A stretch of DNA of 64,000 bases from JAALLB01 sp017643495. GTDB taxonomy: Bacteria > Pseudomonadota > Alphaproteobacteria > Rhizobiales > Rhizobiaceae. Shown here one piece after another: positions 1 through 7,207 of the stretch. The stretch covers positions 992,001 to 1,056,000 of the forward strand of contig OZ244147.1 in assembly GCA_965216105.1 (NCBI GenBank), in the 5' to 3' direction. Each line of letters opens with the position of its first letter. Position 1 is the stretch's first letter. Below the pieces are notes generated by a model. It made no database searches and was not told where the DNA came from. It saw only the letters and a list, made by a program, of their open reading frames with translations. Made by a program: the position numbers and the translations under genes.

Positions 1-1029
1 CAGCCGGGCACATTCACGGGGAGTAAGACGCCGAGGGTTTTTACCCTTCTGCCGGATCAGGATTTCCGAGCCATCCTTGTAGTATCTGGCAGAGAGTGTT
101 CTTGCCACATCTTCCGGGCCACACAAGCCGAAGCCGAAGCCGTTTCCCCTGGCTTCATGTTTCTTTTTGTAGTTTTGAAGATAGTTCCAGAGCTTGTCGG
201 TCAGCGTGTACTTGTCATCAACGTCGTTTTCAAGGATGGAGCCAAGTCTTGGACCCGTTTCCGGGTCCATGACTTTCATGTCTGAAAATGAAAAATCGCT
301 GCTGTCGCGAAAACCCGCAATGAATATCCGCTCCCGCTTCTGGGGGACCCATCCGGCGGCATTTATGACTTTCCAGTCTACATGGTAGCCCAGTTCATTC
401 TTCAATACGTTCAAAATTGTCCTGAATGTATTGCCTCCGTCATGCCGCTCAAGGTTTTTCACATTTTCCAGCAAGAAAACCCGGGGCCTCTTGGAGCGAA
501 TTATTTCAGCCGTATCGTAGAAAAGCGTGCCTTGGGTGTCACAGAGAAAACCATGCGGCCTGCCCAACGCATTTTTCTTGGATACACCTGCAATGGAAAA
601 CGGTTGACACGGGAACCCTGCCAACAAGACATCATGATCGGGAACCATGTCGGGATCGTTCGCAAACGGCCTGATGTCTCCCTCCACCGGGCGGTTGTCC
701 CTGTAATTTGCATGGTAGGTTTGTTGGGCAAAACGGTCCCACTCACTGGTGAACACACATTGTCCGTCAATGGATTGAAAACCACGTCGCAATCCGCCAA
801 TACCGGCGAATAGATCGATAAAGGTAAACGGTTTTCCCGAAAGGATATCTCCCCGGTTCAAACCTGCAAACGTTCGCAGAACTGCAAGGCTTGCTGCAGG
901 TATGCGCGTTTCCCCGTCCTCGTAACGCCTGATCGTTCTTTCACAGACACCCAGTTCCTGCGCTGCCTGTGAAATGGAAAGACTTGCCGTTTCACGGGCA
1001 TGCCTGAACTGTTCTGGTGAAATGGTCAT
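1..1029 (-). CDS. DNA (cytosine-5) methyltransferase with N-terminal HTH, partial (C-terminus off the left edge)
   Basis: The gene starts at ATG 1029 (GGAG ribosome binding site upstream) and stays open for 343 codons to the window edge, so its C-terminal end is missing. Residues 1-57 form an Xre-like helix-turn-helix (AAQELGVCERTIRRYEDGE). The catalytic core follows, with motif I FAGIGG (74-79), motif IV FPCQPFS with nucleophile Cys141, ENVKNL and QKRERIF. The last visible residues (SARYYKDGSEILI, RRLTPRECARL) closely match E. coli Dcm and the SsoII/EcoRII methyltransferases, so methylation of the inner C in a CCWGG/CCNGG-class site is likely (inference). In M.SsoII-type enzymes the N-terminal HTH represses the enzyme's own gene, and a matching palindrome lies directly upstream here. 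No cognate endonuclease or vsr gene is visible; one could lie left of the window. Confidence 0.93.
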   Translation of the reverse strand, partial: MTISPEQFRHARETASLSISQAAQELGVCERTIRRYEDGETRIPAASLAVLRTFAGLNRGDILSGKPFTFIDLFAGIGGLRRGFQSIDGQCVFTSEWDRFAQQTYHANYRDNRPVEGDIRPFANDPDMVPDHDVLLAGFPCQPFSIAGVSKKNALGRPHGFLCDTQGTLFYDTAEIIRSKRPRVFLLENVKNLERHDGGNTFRTILNVLKNELGYHVDWKVINAAGWVPQKRERIFIAGFRDSSDFSFSDMKVMDPETGPRLGSILENDVDDKYTLTDKLWNYLQNYKKKHEARGNGFGFGLCGPEDVARTLSARYYKDGSEILIRQKGKNPRRLTPRECARL

Positions 1030-1037
1030 GAATCAAC

Positions 1038-1078
1038 TCCGGGAAACATGTTGACAATCTGTCACGATAATTCCCGGA
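1038..1078. promoter_or_regulatory. 41-bp nested palindrome, probable operator of the HTH-methyltransferase
   Basis: Two nested perfect inverted repeats share one centre at 1058. The outer arms are TCCGGGAA (1038-1045) and TTCCCGGA (1071-1078). The inner arms are TGACA (1052-1056) and TGTCA (1060-1064), with exactly 6 bp between outer and inner arms on each side. The element begins 9 bp upstream of the methyltransferase ATG, and its outer arm contains the ribosome binding site (GGAG on the minus strand). The inner GACA-N3-TGTC core is the arrangement I recall for the M.SsoII regulatory site. Autoregulation is inferred. Confidence 0.75.
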
Positions 1079-1130
1079 AGTAAACAAAAAGTTCCTGCTT
1101 TGTTCTTGTGTTTTCAAATCAACCCACAAC

Positions 1131-1162
1131 AAAAAAACGGCCGGCAATTTGTTTGCCGACCG
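1131..1162 (-). terminator. Rho-independent terminator of the acidic secreted protein gene
   Basis: On the minus strand a 10-bp stem (positions 1162-1153 with 1147-1138, one G-U pair) closes a 5-base loop and is followed by seven T residues (1137-1131). It lies 31 bases after the stop of the gene at 1193-1669 and separates it from the methyltransferase gene. Confidence 0.85.
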
Positions 1163-1192
1163 GTTTGTGATTCAGACAATCAATGCCTGTGT

Positions 1193-1669
1193 TTAGCTGG
1201 CATCTTTTGCTGCTTCGGTAGCATCGATGCGTCCGTCAAGGTTTTCACCTTCTTCGATACGCAGGTTTGATTCCTGAGAAGACGTTGCGTTCACATCCAG
1301 ATCACCTGATGCCTCGGCAGCTTCCTCGCTGCTGATTCCGGCATCCTTGGAAGATGTTACGCTGTCCTTTTCACGAACAACCGTTTCAGCATCATTTTCA
1401 TTGTTCACGGAAACGTCTGCATCGGCTGATGCCTCGGCAGCTTCCCTTGAATTGATGCCTGCATCGCGGGATTTTGTATCCCCATCGGAACTCACTGCCG
1501 CGCCTGCTTCAACGTCCACATTGGCGGAAGCATCGGCATTGCCGGCGGCTTCGAGAGCGCTGATGCCCGGGTCCCTTACGGTTTGTGTACCGTCGGCATT
1601 GGTTGCCAGGGCCGGTGATGCCATCAGGGCAGCGATTGCGGTAGCATATGTAATCTTCTTCATGAACAT
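1193..1669 (-). CDS. Secreted acidic repeat protein of unknown function
   Basis: 158 residues, with a clear signal peptide (MFMKKITYATAIAALMASPALA, cleavage near residue 22) and an AAAGGA site 8 bases before ATG 1669. The mature part is rich in Asp, Glu, Ala and Ser, and has no cysteine. It is built from an imperfect repeat: DPGISALEAA (from 33), DAGINSREAA (from 69), DAGISSEEAA (from 109) and LDGRIDATEAA (from 145), spaced 36-40 residues apart. The last copy resembles the second half of an EF-hand loop followed by its exiting helix, so degenerate calcium-binding repeats are possible (inference). A strong terminator follows. I do not recognise a named family; the product should be periplasmic or extracellular. 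Confidence 0.8.
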   Translation of the reverse strand: MFMKKITYATAIAALMASPALATNADGTQTVRDPGISALEAAGNADASANVDVEAGAAVSSDGDTKSRDAGINSREAAEASADADVSVNNENDAETVVREKDSVTSSKDAGISSEEAAEASGDLDVNATSSQESNLRIEEGENLDGRIDATEAAKDAS

Positions 1670-1811
1670 GTCAGAAATCCTTTCGTTTTTCTTCGTTCTG
1701 TGCGGTCAATGAATGGGCTTGCGCATTGTTCCTGAAAAAACCGACAAAAAGCCAAAACCGGTGTCCAGACCGGCTATTGAATTCCGCGCCGTCAAAATTC
1801 ATAAAGGTAGC

Positions 1812-2534
1812 ATGAGCCCATTACGCATATTGTCTGTGCTGTTACTGCTGGCAAAACTGGCGGTTTTTTCCGTACCGCTGGCGGTGGCAGATGAAAGAAA
1901 CGAACAGGTCGTGGTGTTGCACGGGCTTGCCCGTTCATCGAGCCACATGGCCGCCCTTTCCAATTATCTGGAAGACAGGGGCTATACGGTTTTCAACATT
2001 GACTATCCCTCGACCAGGCACGGCATGGAAAAGCTGGCCGCCATGGTTGCTGACGAATTGCGCAAGAAAGTGCGCCCGGACCAGCCATTGCATTTTGTAG
2101 GCTATTCCATGGGTGGGCTGGTTACACGTGCGGTTCTGAACCGCTATCGACCGGACAATCTTGGCCGTGTCGTGCAACTGGCTTCCCCCAACAAGGGGAG
2201 CGAAGTTGCAGACCTGTTGCGCGGAAACTGGCTGTATGCCGAGGTGTTCGGTCCGGCCGGTACCGAATTGGCAACGCGTGATAACGGCATTGCCGAACTG
2301 CTCGGGAGCGTTGACTACGAACTGGGTGTCATTGCCGGAAATTTCACCATTGATCCGGTGTCTTCTGCCGTTATTCCGGGGCCGGATGACGGGAAGGTGT
2401 CCGTTGAAAGCACGAAAGTGCAGGGAATGCGCGACCACATTATCGTCAATGCATCGCATACATTCTTTCCGCAGAACGAACGGGTAATCGTGCAAACCTA
2501 CAATTTCCTGCGGTTTGGGGCGTTTTCACGCTGA
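1812..2534 (+). CDS. Secreted lipase-like alpha/beta hydrolase
   Basis: Start chosen at ATG 1812, behind AAAGG, because it gives a proper signal peptide (MSPLRILSVLLLLAKLAVFSVPLAVA). In-frame codons upstream to 1713 encode a charged stretch with no such feature. The mature 215-residue domain has the oxyanion-hole motif VVVLHGLARSS (34-44), the nucleophile elbow GYSMGG with Ser99, an acidic residue in PGPDDGKVS (Asp192/193) and His216 in NASHTFF: a complete catalytic triad. The sequence resembles EstA/PGAP1-type lipases of about this size. Expected role: hydrolysis of esters or lipids in the periplasm or outside; the substrate is unknown. Confidence 0.87.
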   Translation: MSPLRILSVLLLLAKLAVFSVPLAVADERNEQVVVLHGLARSSSHMAALSNYLEDRGYTVFNIDYPSTRHGMEKLAAMVADELRKKVRPDQPLHFVGYSMGGLVTRAVLNRYRPDNLGRVVQLASPNKGSEVADLLRGNWLYAEVFGPAGTELATRDNGIAELLGSVDYELGVIAGNFTIDPVSSAVIPGPDDGKVSVESTKVQGMRDHIIVNASHTFFPQNERVIVQTYNFLRFGAFSR

Positions 2535-2717
2535 ACAGCCCACCCATGCGTGAACGCTTGCCCCGGTACGCCTGAAACCAGCGGCAAACCAGCCTGTTTT
2601 TCCCTGAAATTCAAAAATTGAGACTTTTATTTTACGTCCGGTCTGCCGATTGGAACAGCATTACTCTACAAGTTTTGTGAAAAGGCGCACACTCGTGGTC
2701 ATCAAAAGGAGATGTCC

Positions 2718-3224
2718 ATGGCCAGCCGTATTGCATATCCCGATTTTACCGCACCTGATGCAAAAACCCGCAATCTTGCGGAGCGCATGAAGCGTTTCGA
2801 CCTGCATGACCGGCTCGAATTGCTGCGCAACAGCTTTGAGGGAATTGTTTTCCGCACCCGTTTCACACTGGCCGACCAGGTCATACTGCACGGGCTGGTG
2901 AGCAGTCACTCCCGGGTGAAAGTACTCAAGGATACCGAAAACATGGCACGCGATGCCGAGCTGAAAAGCCTGGTCGGGATTTCCCGTGAGGTTTACGGGC
3001 TAGCATTTGATGAGCAGGTCGCGAACGAGGCACAATTGCTGATCGACAGCCGGATCCGTGTCGGACGCAAGACAAGTTTTGCAGGACGGGACGCCCTTAC
3101 CGGCCTGACTGCCATCAACCCGGTTGCAGACTGGAGCGATGAGGCGCTGGTCCAATATGTGCTGGATCATGAAGTGCCGGTCCATCCTGCCGACATGCCC
3201 GGTTCCGCCGCGCGCGTTGCCTAG
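2718..3224 (+). CDS. CysH-like (PAPS reductase fold) protein lacking catalytic residues
   Basis: 168 residues from ATG 2718; the AAAGGAG site at 2705-2711 is too close to the in-frame ATG at 2712. The middle and C-terminal parts align by eye with assimilatory PAPS/APS reductase. FRTRFTLADQVILHGL (45-60) sits where CysH has its SFGAEDQV loop, VLKDT (69-73) where CysH has LDTG, GRKTSFAGRDAL (116-127) where CysH has GxRRxQ..R, and INPVADWSDEALVQYVLDHEVPVHP (133-157) matches the C-terminal CysH motif. The protein has no cysteine, so both the FeS ligands and the ECGLH nucleophile are absent, and it is about 70 residues shorter than CysH. A regulatory or substrate-binding role is more likely than catalysis (inference). 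Confidence 0.75.
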   Translation: MASRIAYPDFTAPDAKTRNLAERMKRFDLHDRLELLRNSFEGIVFRTRFTLADQVILHGLVSSHSRVKVLKDTENMARDAELKSLVGISREVYGLAFDEQVANEAQLLIDSRIRVGRKTSFAGRDALTGLTAINPVADWSDEALVQYVLDHEVPVHPADMPGSAARVA

Positions 3225-3245
3225 TGGTTTACAACCTTTTCACGA

Positions 3246-3273
3246 AAAATGCCGGGCCATTGCCCGGCATTTT
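3246..3273. terminator. Bidirectional terminator
   Basis: Perfect 12-bp stem (3246-3257 with 3262-3273), AT-rich at its base, around a CATT loop. It supplies a short T run in both directions between the convergent genes ending at 3224 (+) and 3300 (-). Confidence 0.85.
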
Positions 3274-3299
3274 GTTGTTGTTGAAGCTGTTCCGTTTGT

Positions 3300-4247
3300 T
3301 CAGAGTTTCAGCTGGTAGCTGGTTGGTACATACTTGAACCCGTCGCCCCGGGTTTCCACGTACCCGGTTGCAGGGAACGGCATGTGGTAACCGATGAACG
3401 GCATTTTCTCTGCGGCGAGCATTCCAAGCACTTTTTTTCTTGAAGCAGCAGCGGCTTCCTTGTCCATGTCGAACTTCACCTCCCACTCGGGATAGGCGAG
3501 GGACCAGACATAATGGTTGGCAAGGTCGACGGTCAGGAGTATCTGCTGGCCGCCACTTTCTATCATGTAGAGAGTGTGGCCGGGGGTGTGGCCGTGGGCT
3601 GCCATGGCAGTGATGCCGGAAGCCACGCTGTCACCATCCTTGATGAAGCTGAACTTGCCGACGAGGGGATCTACCTTGGCGGCCATGATTTTCGGAATCC
3701 GGCTTTCGGGATCCTGCTTCTTCCAGAAATCATATTCTGCCGAACTGGTCACGTAACGGGCATTCGGGAAGGTCGGCTTGCCATCCACGACGAGCCCGCC
3801 GATGTGGTCCGGGTGCATGTGGGTGATCACAACGACATCGATCTGGTCGGGCGTGTAACCGGCGGCCTGAAGAGCGCCGACAATATTGCCGCTTTCTCCA
3901 AGACCGGTATCAAACAGGACAAGCTCGTTGCCGGTATTCACGACTGTCGGGGTAAAAAAGAAGCGTGTCTTGTCGTGCGGGATCAGGTTTTCGGCGGAAA
4001 CCCCGGAAAATTCCTCCGCATCTACATTCATGCCGAAAATGTTTTGCGGTTCTTCCACGGTGCGTTGGCCGTCAAGCAGGGTTGTCACATCATACTCGCC
4101 GATCTTGACGCGGGCGAAAATGCCGCCCCCTGCATCCTGCAACGGAGCCTTGGCAAAGGCCGGGAGACCGGGCAGGGCTGCAACTGCCGGGCTTGCGGCA
4201 GCGCCTGCAACAAATGAGCGACGGGTAATGGTTGATACGGGGGACAT
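3300..4247 (-). CDS. Tat-exported MBL-fold metallo-hydrolase
   Basis: 315 residues. The N-terminus (TITRRSFVAGAAASPAVAALPGLPAFA) is a twin-arginine signal, so the folded, probably metal-loaded enzyme would be exported to the periplasm. The metallo-beta-lactamase core has THMHPDH (142-148) for the two-metal site, GHTPGH downstream and an Asp in LTVDLANH. It groups with the broad glyoxalase-II/lactonase-like MBL proteins, and the substrate cannot be told from the sequence. Start ATG 4247 has AAGGAG 7 bases upstream. It is transcribed toward the CysH-like gene and is probably monocistronic. Confidence 0.88.
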   Translation of the reverse strand: MSPVSTITRRSFVAGAAASPAVAALPGLPAFAKAPLQDAGGGIFARVKIGEYDVTTLLDGQRTVEEPQNIFGMNVDAEEFSGVSAENLIPHDKTRFFFTPTVVNTGNELVLFDTGLGESGNIVGALQAAGYTPDQIDVVVITHMHPDHIGGLVVDGKPTFPNARYVTSSAEYDFWKKQDPESRIPKIMAAKVDPLVGKFSFIKDGDSVASGITAMAAHGHTPGHTLYMIESGGQQILLTVDLANHYVWSLAYPEWEVKFDMDKEAAAASRKKVLGMLAAEKMPFIGYHMPFPATGYVETRGDGFKYVPTSYQLKL

Positions 4248-4930
4248 GGCTTTCTCCTTCGAGGAAAGTTGAACCCCGAATTATAGAGCGTATCGCGATT
4301 ACATCAATCTGGGGGAAGTGTACTCTCGAACATGTGAAGCATGTGACAGCACGATGAAGCAGCCATTGCTGGGCGCTTGCAGGACCGGGATGGTAAAGGA
4401 TCAGACTGGCACCAAGCCAAAAATCAGTGCGGCAGACAGCTACTGTAATTCACCGCCTGCCGCCATGCGCAGGTTTTCTTTCGCCCCGAAAAGTCTGCGC
4501 AATCAAAATCCATCGCTGCCCAAGGGAGGAGAAAGGCATCAAGGGATTTGTCAGTACAGGGATTTCAACGAAACCCCTTGTCAAACCCGGACGTGCCCCA
4601 CAAATCAATCAAGCGTCCGGATCTGTTCGGAAACATGTGCTTCCGACAAAATGGCTTGAGCCAAACCAGTGCCTTGCCCCAAGGCGCCGGATGGCTTTAG
4701 CCATGTATTTTTGGAAAGCGTCCGGATATGCCGCATGACCACCGGACCGATTTCATGAGCGGGATATAGGCAGGGGGTTGTATATTTGGAAGTTACTTAC
4801 CGTTACTAATGGTCAAAGCATTGTTATAAAACAATTATTTTGTCATGTTACAGTGGCGGTGACGAGTAGAAAATGAACAAACCGTCAATTCCTGACTGTT
4901 GCGCCGCACAAATTTTCGGAATGGTGTGAA
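4248..4930. other. 683-bp region without a supported gene
   Basis: It lies between the upstream side of the MBL gene and the 3' end of the dehalogenase gene. Reading frames here are short, have unnatural composition and no ribosome binding site. Seen: a small CCTTG-ccc-CAAGG hairpin near 4670-4682, the 12-mer AAGCGTCCGGAT twice (near 4611 and 4717), a foldable stretch near 4547-4583, and an AT-rich tract at about 4770-4870 that could hold a promoter. An untranslated RNA or a decayed gene is possible, but nothing is convincing. Confidence 0.5.
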
Positions 4931-5650
4931 TCATTCCTCAATGCCAAGGGTTGCCGCCAAGTCCGGAAAACTGTCCACGATAATGTCATGGTGCGGATTG
5001 GGTTCCGGATCGGGTGGTTGTTCGTGACCCCACTCGTGCGGGCGGCGTACGAAGGCTGCCTTGAAGCCCACAGCCTTGGCCGCATCAAGGTCGAAATTGT
5101 GACAGGCAACCATGCATATCTCTGACGGTTCCATCTGCAAATACTCGGCCACTGTCTGATATGATTGCGGAAGTATCTTGTATTTGCCAATGCCCTCGCA
5201 GGAAAAAACCGCATCCCAGGAAAGGCCGTTCCGGCGGGCTGTATCCATGATGATGCGGTAACTCAGGATTGTGAATGAGCAGACAAGATAGTGTTTGCGC
5301 AACCGGGGCAGTGTCCCGGGAAAATCCGGCCAGCAGGCAAAATTGTGCGGGGCTTCCCATGCAATCCGGTTGAGGTCGTTTTCATCAAAGGGCAAGTCAT
5401 GCTTGTTGCATAGCTTTTCCAGTTCTGTCCGGTGTGCGCCGTCAAAGGTCCATGGCGGGGGACTGTCCTGCCCGAGGTTGAGCATGGACATCAGCGAATT
5501 GCGCCGCAGTTCGTTGGCAATACCGGCCCAGTCCCGTTCGATGCCGTGTTTCTTGCCAACAGCCGTGAGGGCATTGCGAAAGCCCGTGTGCCAGTCGAGT
5601 ATGGTGCCACCCGTATCAAAGGTCAGTGCGCGCACTGCAATTCCGGTCAT
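4931..5650 (-). CDS. HAD-superfamily (S)-2-haloacid dehalogenase-like hydrolase (type II)
   Basis: 239 residues, the usual size for type II haloacid dehalogenases. Motif I is FDTGGTILDW with nucleophile Asp12, followed by a helical cap, motif II around CSFTILS, Lys in the YKILPQ segment (motif III) and the acidic motif IV ACHNFDLDAAKAVGF. Members hydrolyse C-halogen bonds of 2-haloacids with inversion, but many homologues act on phosphorylated or unknown substrates, so dehalogenation is not proven. Cytoplasmic. It stands alone on the minus strand. Confidence 0.85.
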   Translation of the reverse strand: MTGIAVRALTFDTGGTILDWHTGFRNALTAVGKKHGIERDWAGIANELRRNSLMSMLNLGQDSPPPWTFDGAHRTELEKLCNKHDLPFDENDLNRIAWEAPHNFACWPDFPGTLPRLRKHYLVCSFTILSYRIIMDTARRNGLSWDAVFSCEGIGKYKILPQSYQTVAEYLQMEPSEICMVACHNFDLDAAKAVGFKAAFVRRPHEWGHEQPPDPEPNPHHDIIVDSFPDLAATLGIEE

Positions 5651-5799
5651 CTGTTCTCTCCGCCCTGAATATTGCTGTTAAAGCAGCATACATGTTTGCC
5701 ACAGAATGGCTGTTCACAAAACGTTCAGGTTACAAATCTTAATATGGTCAAGAATTTGTATTGTTATGGCCATCATGTGAAAGGAAAGGAAGGTCTCTC

Positions 5800-6150
5800 A
5801 TGACCAAGAGCATTACCGATTTCCTGCTCAAGCCCTTGCTTATACTTGCTGTTGCAGCGCCGGTATTTGCGACGGTCAACGTCTCGGAAGCAGATGCGGG
5901 CAGCAGAAACAAGCGGGCGGCAATCATTGCCGGTGCAATCATTGGCGGTGCCATTGCCTATGGTGCCTACAAGCGGAACAAGCGTTACAAGCGCCGTTAT
6001 CATCGCGGACGTTACTATTCACCGCGTTACTACCGCTATCACAGCCCGCGTGGTTACTACCGCAATTCGTACCGCAAGCGCTATGACTACAGGACCAACC
6101 GCCTGTATATCGATCCGGATCCTCATTTCCACCGCGGATATCGCCGCTAA
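5800..6150 (+). CDS. Secreted glycine-zipper, Tyr/Arg-rich small protein
   Basis: 116 residues from ATG 5800, preceded by an AAGGAAAGGAAGG purine tract. A signal peptide (LLKPLLILAVAAPVFA) is followed by a glycine-zipper-like hydrophobic segment (AAIIAGAIIGGAIAYGAY) and a strongly basic tail dominated by Arg and Tyr. Proteins of this design are common and functionally unassigned in rhizobia. Periplasmic or envelope-associated; the basic tail could bind anionic polymers (speculative). It is followed by its own terminator. Confidence 0.8.
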   Translation: MTKSITDFLLKPLLILAVAAPVFATVNVSEADAGSRNKRAAIIAGAIIGGAIAYGAYKRNKRYKRRYHRGRYYSPRYYRYHSPRGYYRNSYRKRYDYRTNRLYIDPDPHFHRGYRR

Positions 6151-6178
6151 GGCATGTGACGGGTTTGAACCTGATTTG

Positions 6179-6203
6179 AAACGCCCGCTTTTGCGGGCGT
6201 TTT
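6179..6203 (+). terminator. Rho-independent terminator
   Basis: 10-bp stem (6179-6188 with 6193-6202), TTTT loop and T-rich trailer, 28 bases after the stop at 6150. It may also serve the minus-strand EamA gene ending at 6244. Confidence 0.85.
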
Positions 6204-6243
6204 CTTTTGGAAAATCAAGGAAAGACCGCTCGGCAACCAAGGC

Positions 6244-7167
6244 TCACCCGGCAGCCTTTGCCCTTCTCATTCTCAGGGCAGGAGCGAGTTCGACCATGAT
6301 GATTGCCGCAAAGATCATGGCACAGCCAACGTAACCGATAATTGCCAGGCGCTCGCCTAGGAAGATGGCACCCAGCAGTGCCGCAAAAAGACTTTCGGTC
6401 GAAATCAGGATCGCGGCAGCACTTTCACTGGTATAGCGTTGTCCGACTGCCTGTAACGTAAAACCCAGTCCGCCGGCGATAACACCCGCATACAGGACTT
6501 CCGGTGCTGCTGCCATCAACTGGGCAGGAGAGGGGATTTCCGACAGGCCGGTTGCCAGCCCGATCAGGTAGGCGAGGAATGCCAGCAGTGCGGTTACATA
6601 AAACTGGATGGTTGCCATGGTGACAGGCAGGCCGGTGGAAGCACCCACGCGACCTGTAAGGATCACGTGCGTTGCCCAGAACAGGGCGCAAATCATGACC
6701 AGCACATCGCCGCTTGTCAGGACTGAAAGATCCCCGCCACTCAGAAAATAGATGCCGACCAGCGAAAGGGCAGCAGCGGGCCAGATAATGGCAGGCTGGC
6801 GGACACGCAATACCGTCACCATCAGGACCGGGACAAGGATGACATACAGTGCGGTCAGAAAGCCTGCATTTGTGACGCTTGTGCCGATCAGGCCAACCTG
6901 CTGGAATGCCATTCCGAGAAAGAAGGCAAGGCCGACGAGAAAAAACCAGCCTGCATGGCGCGTGATCATTTCGGGGCGGAACGGCTCACCCGTGCGGCGA
7001 AGTTCGGCCACGGCAAATGGCGTGACACAGATGGCCCCGACGATGAAGCGCAAGGCGATGAACAGCATCGGACCGATATCGTCCATTGCCGTTTGCTGGG
7101 CGACAAACCCCATGCCCCAGATTGCACCGGCAAGCAGCAAAAGCAGATTGGCAGAGGTTCGTGACAT
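6244..7167 (-). CDS. EamA/DMT-family transporter
   Basis: 307 residues with about ten hydrophobic segments arranged as two EamA repeats (roughly 7-140 and 155-295), including the typical ALFWATHVILTGR and GQRYTSESAAAILISTESLFAALLGAIFLGE motifs of drug/metabolite exporters. Inner membrane. The substrate is not predictable. The gene starts 40 bases after the TPP-enzyme gene on the same strand, so the two are probably cotranscribed, and a link between that enzyme's product and export is conceivable. Confidence 0.88.
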   Translation of the reverse strand: MSRTSANLLLLLAGAIWGMGFVAQQTAMDDIGPMLFIALRFIVGAICVTPFAVAELRRTGEPFRPEMITRHAGWFFLVGLAFFLGMAFQQVGLIGTSVTNAGFLTALYVILVPVLMVTVLRVRQPAIIWPAAALSLVGIYFLSGGDLSVLTSGDVLVMICALFWATHVILTGRVGASTGLPVTMATIQFYVTALLAFLAYLIGLATGLSEIPSPAQLMAAAPEVLYAGVIAGGLGFTLQAVGQRYTSESAAAILISTESLFAALLGAIFLGERLAIIGYVGCAMIFAAIIMVELAPALRMRRAKAAG

Positions 7168-7207
7168 TTGGTTTCCCGGAATAAAGAAAAGGAAAAGCGG
7201 TACCTGA

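Noticed and set aside
4390..4470. Possible cobalamin-riboswitch-like stretch
   Set aside because: A few short words resemble the B12 box on one strand, but the conserved GCCACTG and AGNCAGGA-type order is absent and no B12-related gene follows.
4318..4738. Two overlapping plus-strand frames (113 and 103 codons) in the 683-bp gap
   Set aside because: Cys/Pro/Arg-rich random-looking composition, no ribosome binding site, no known motif.
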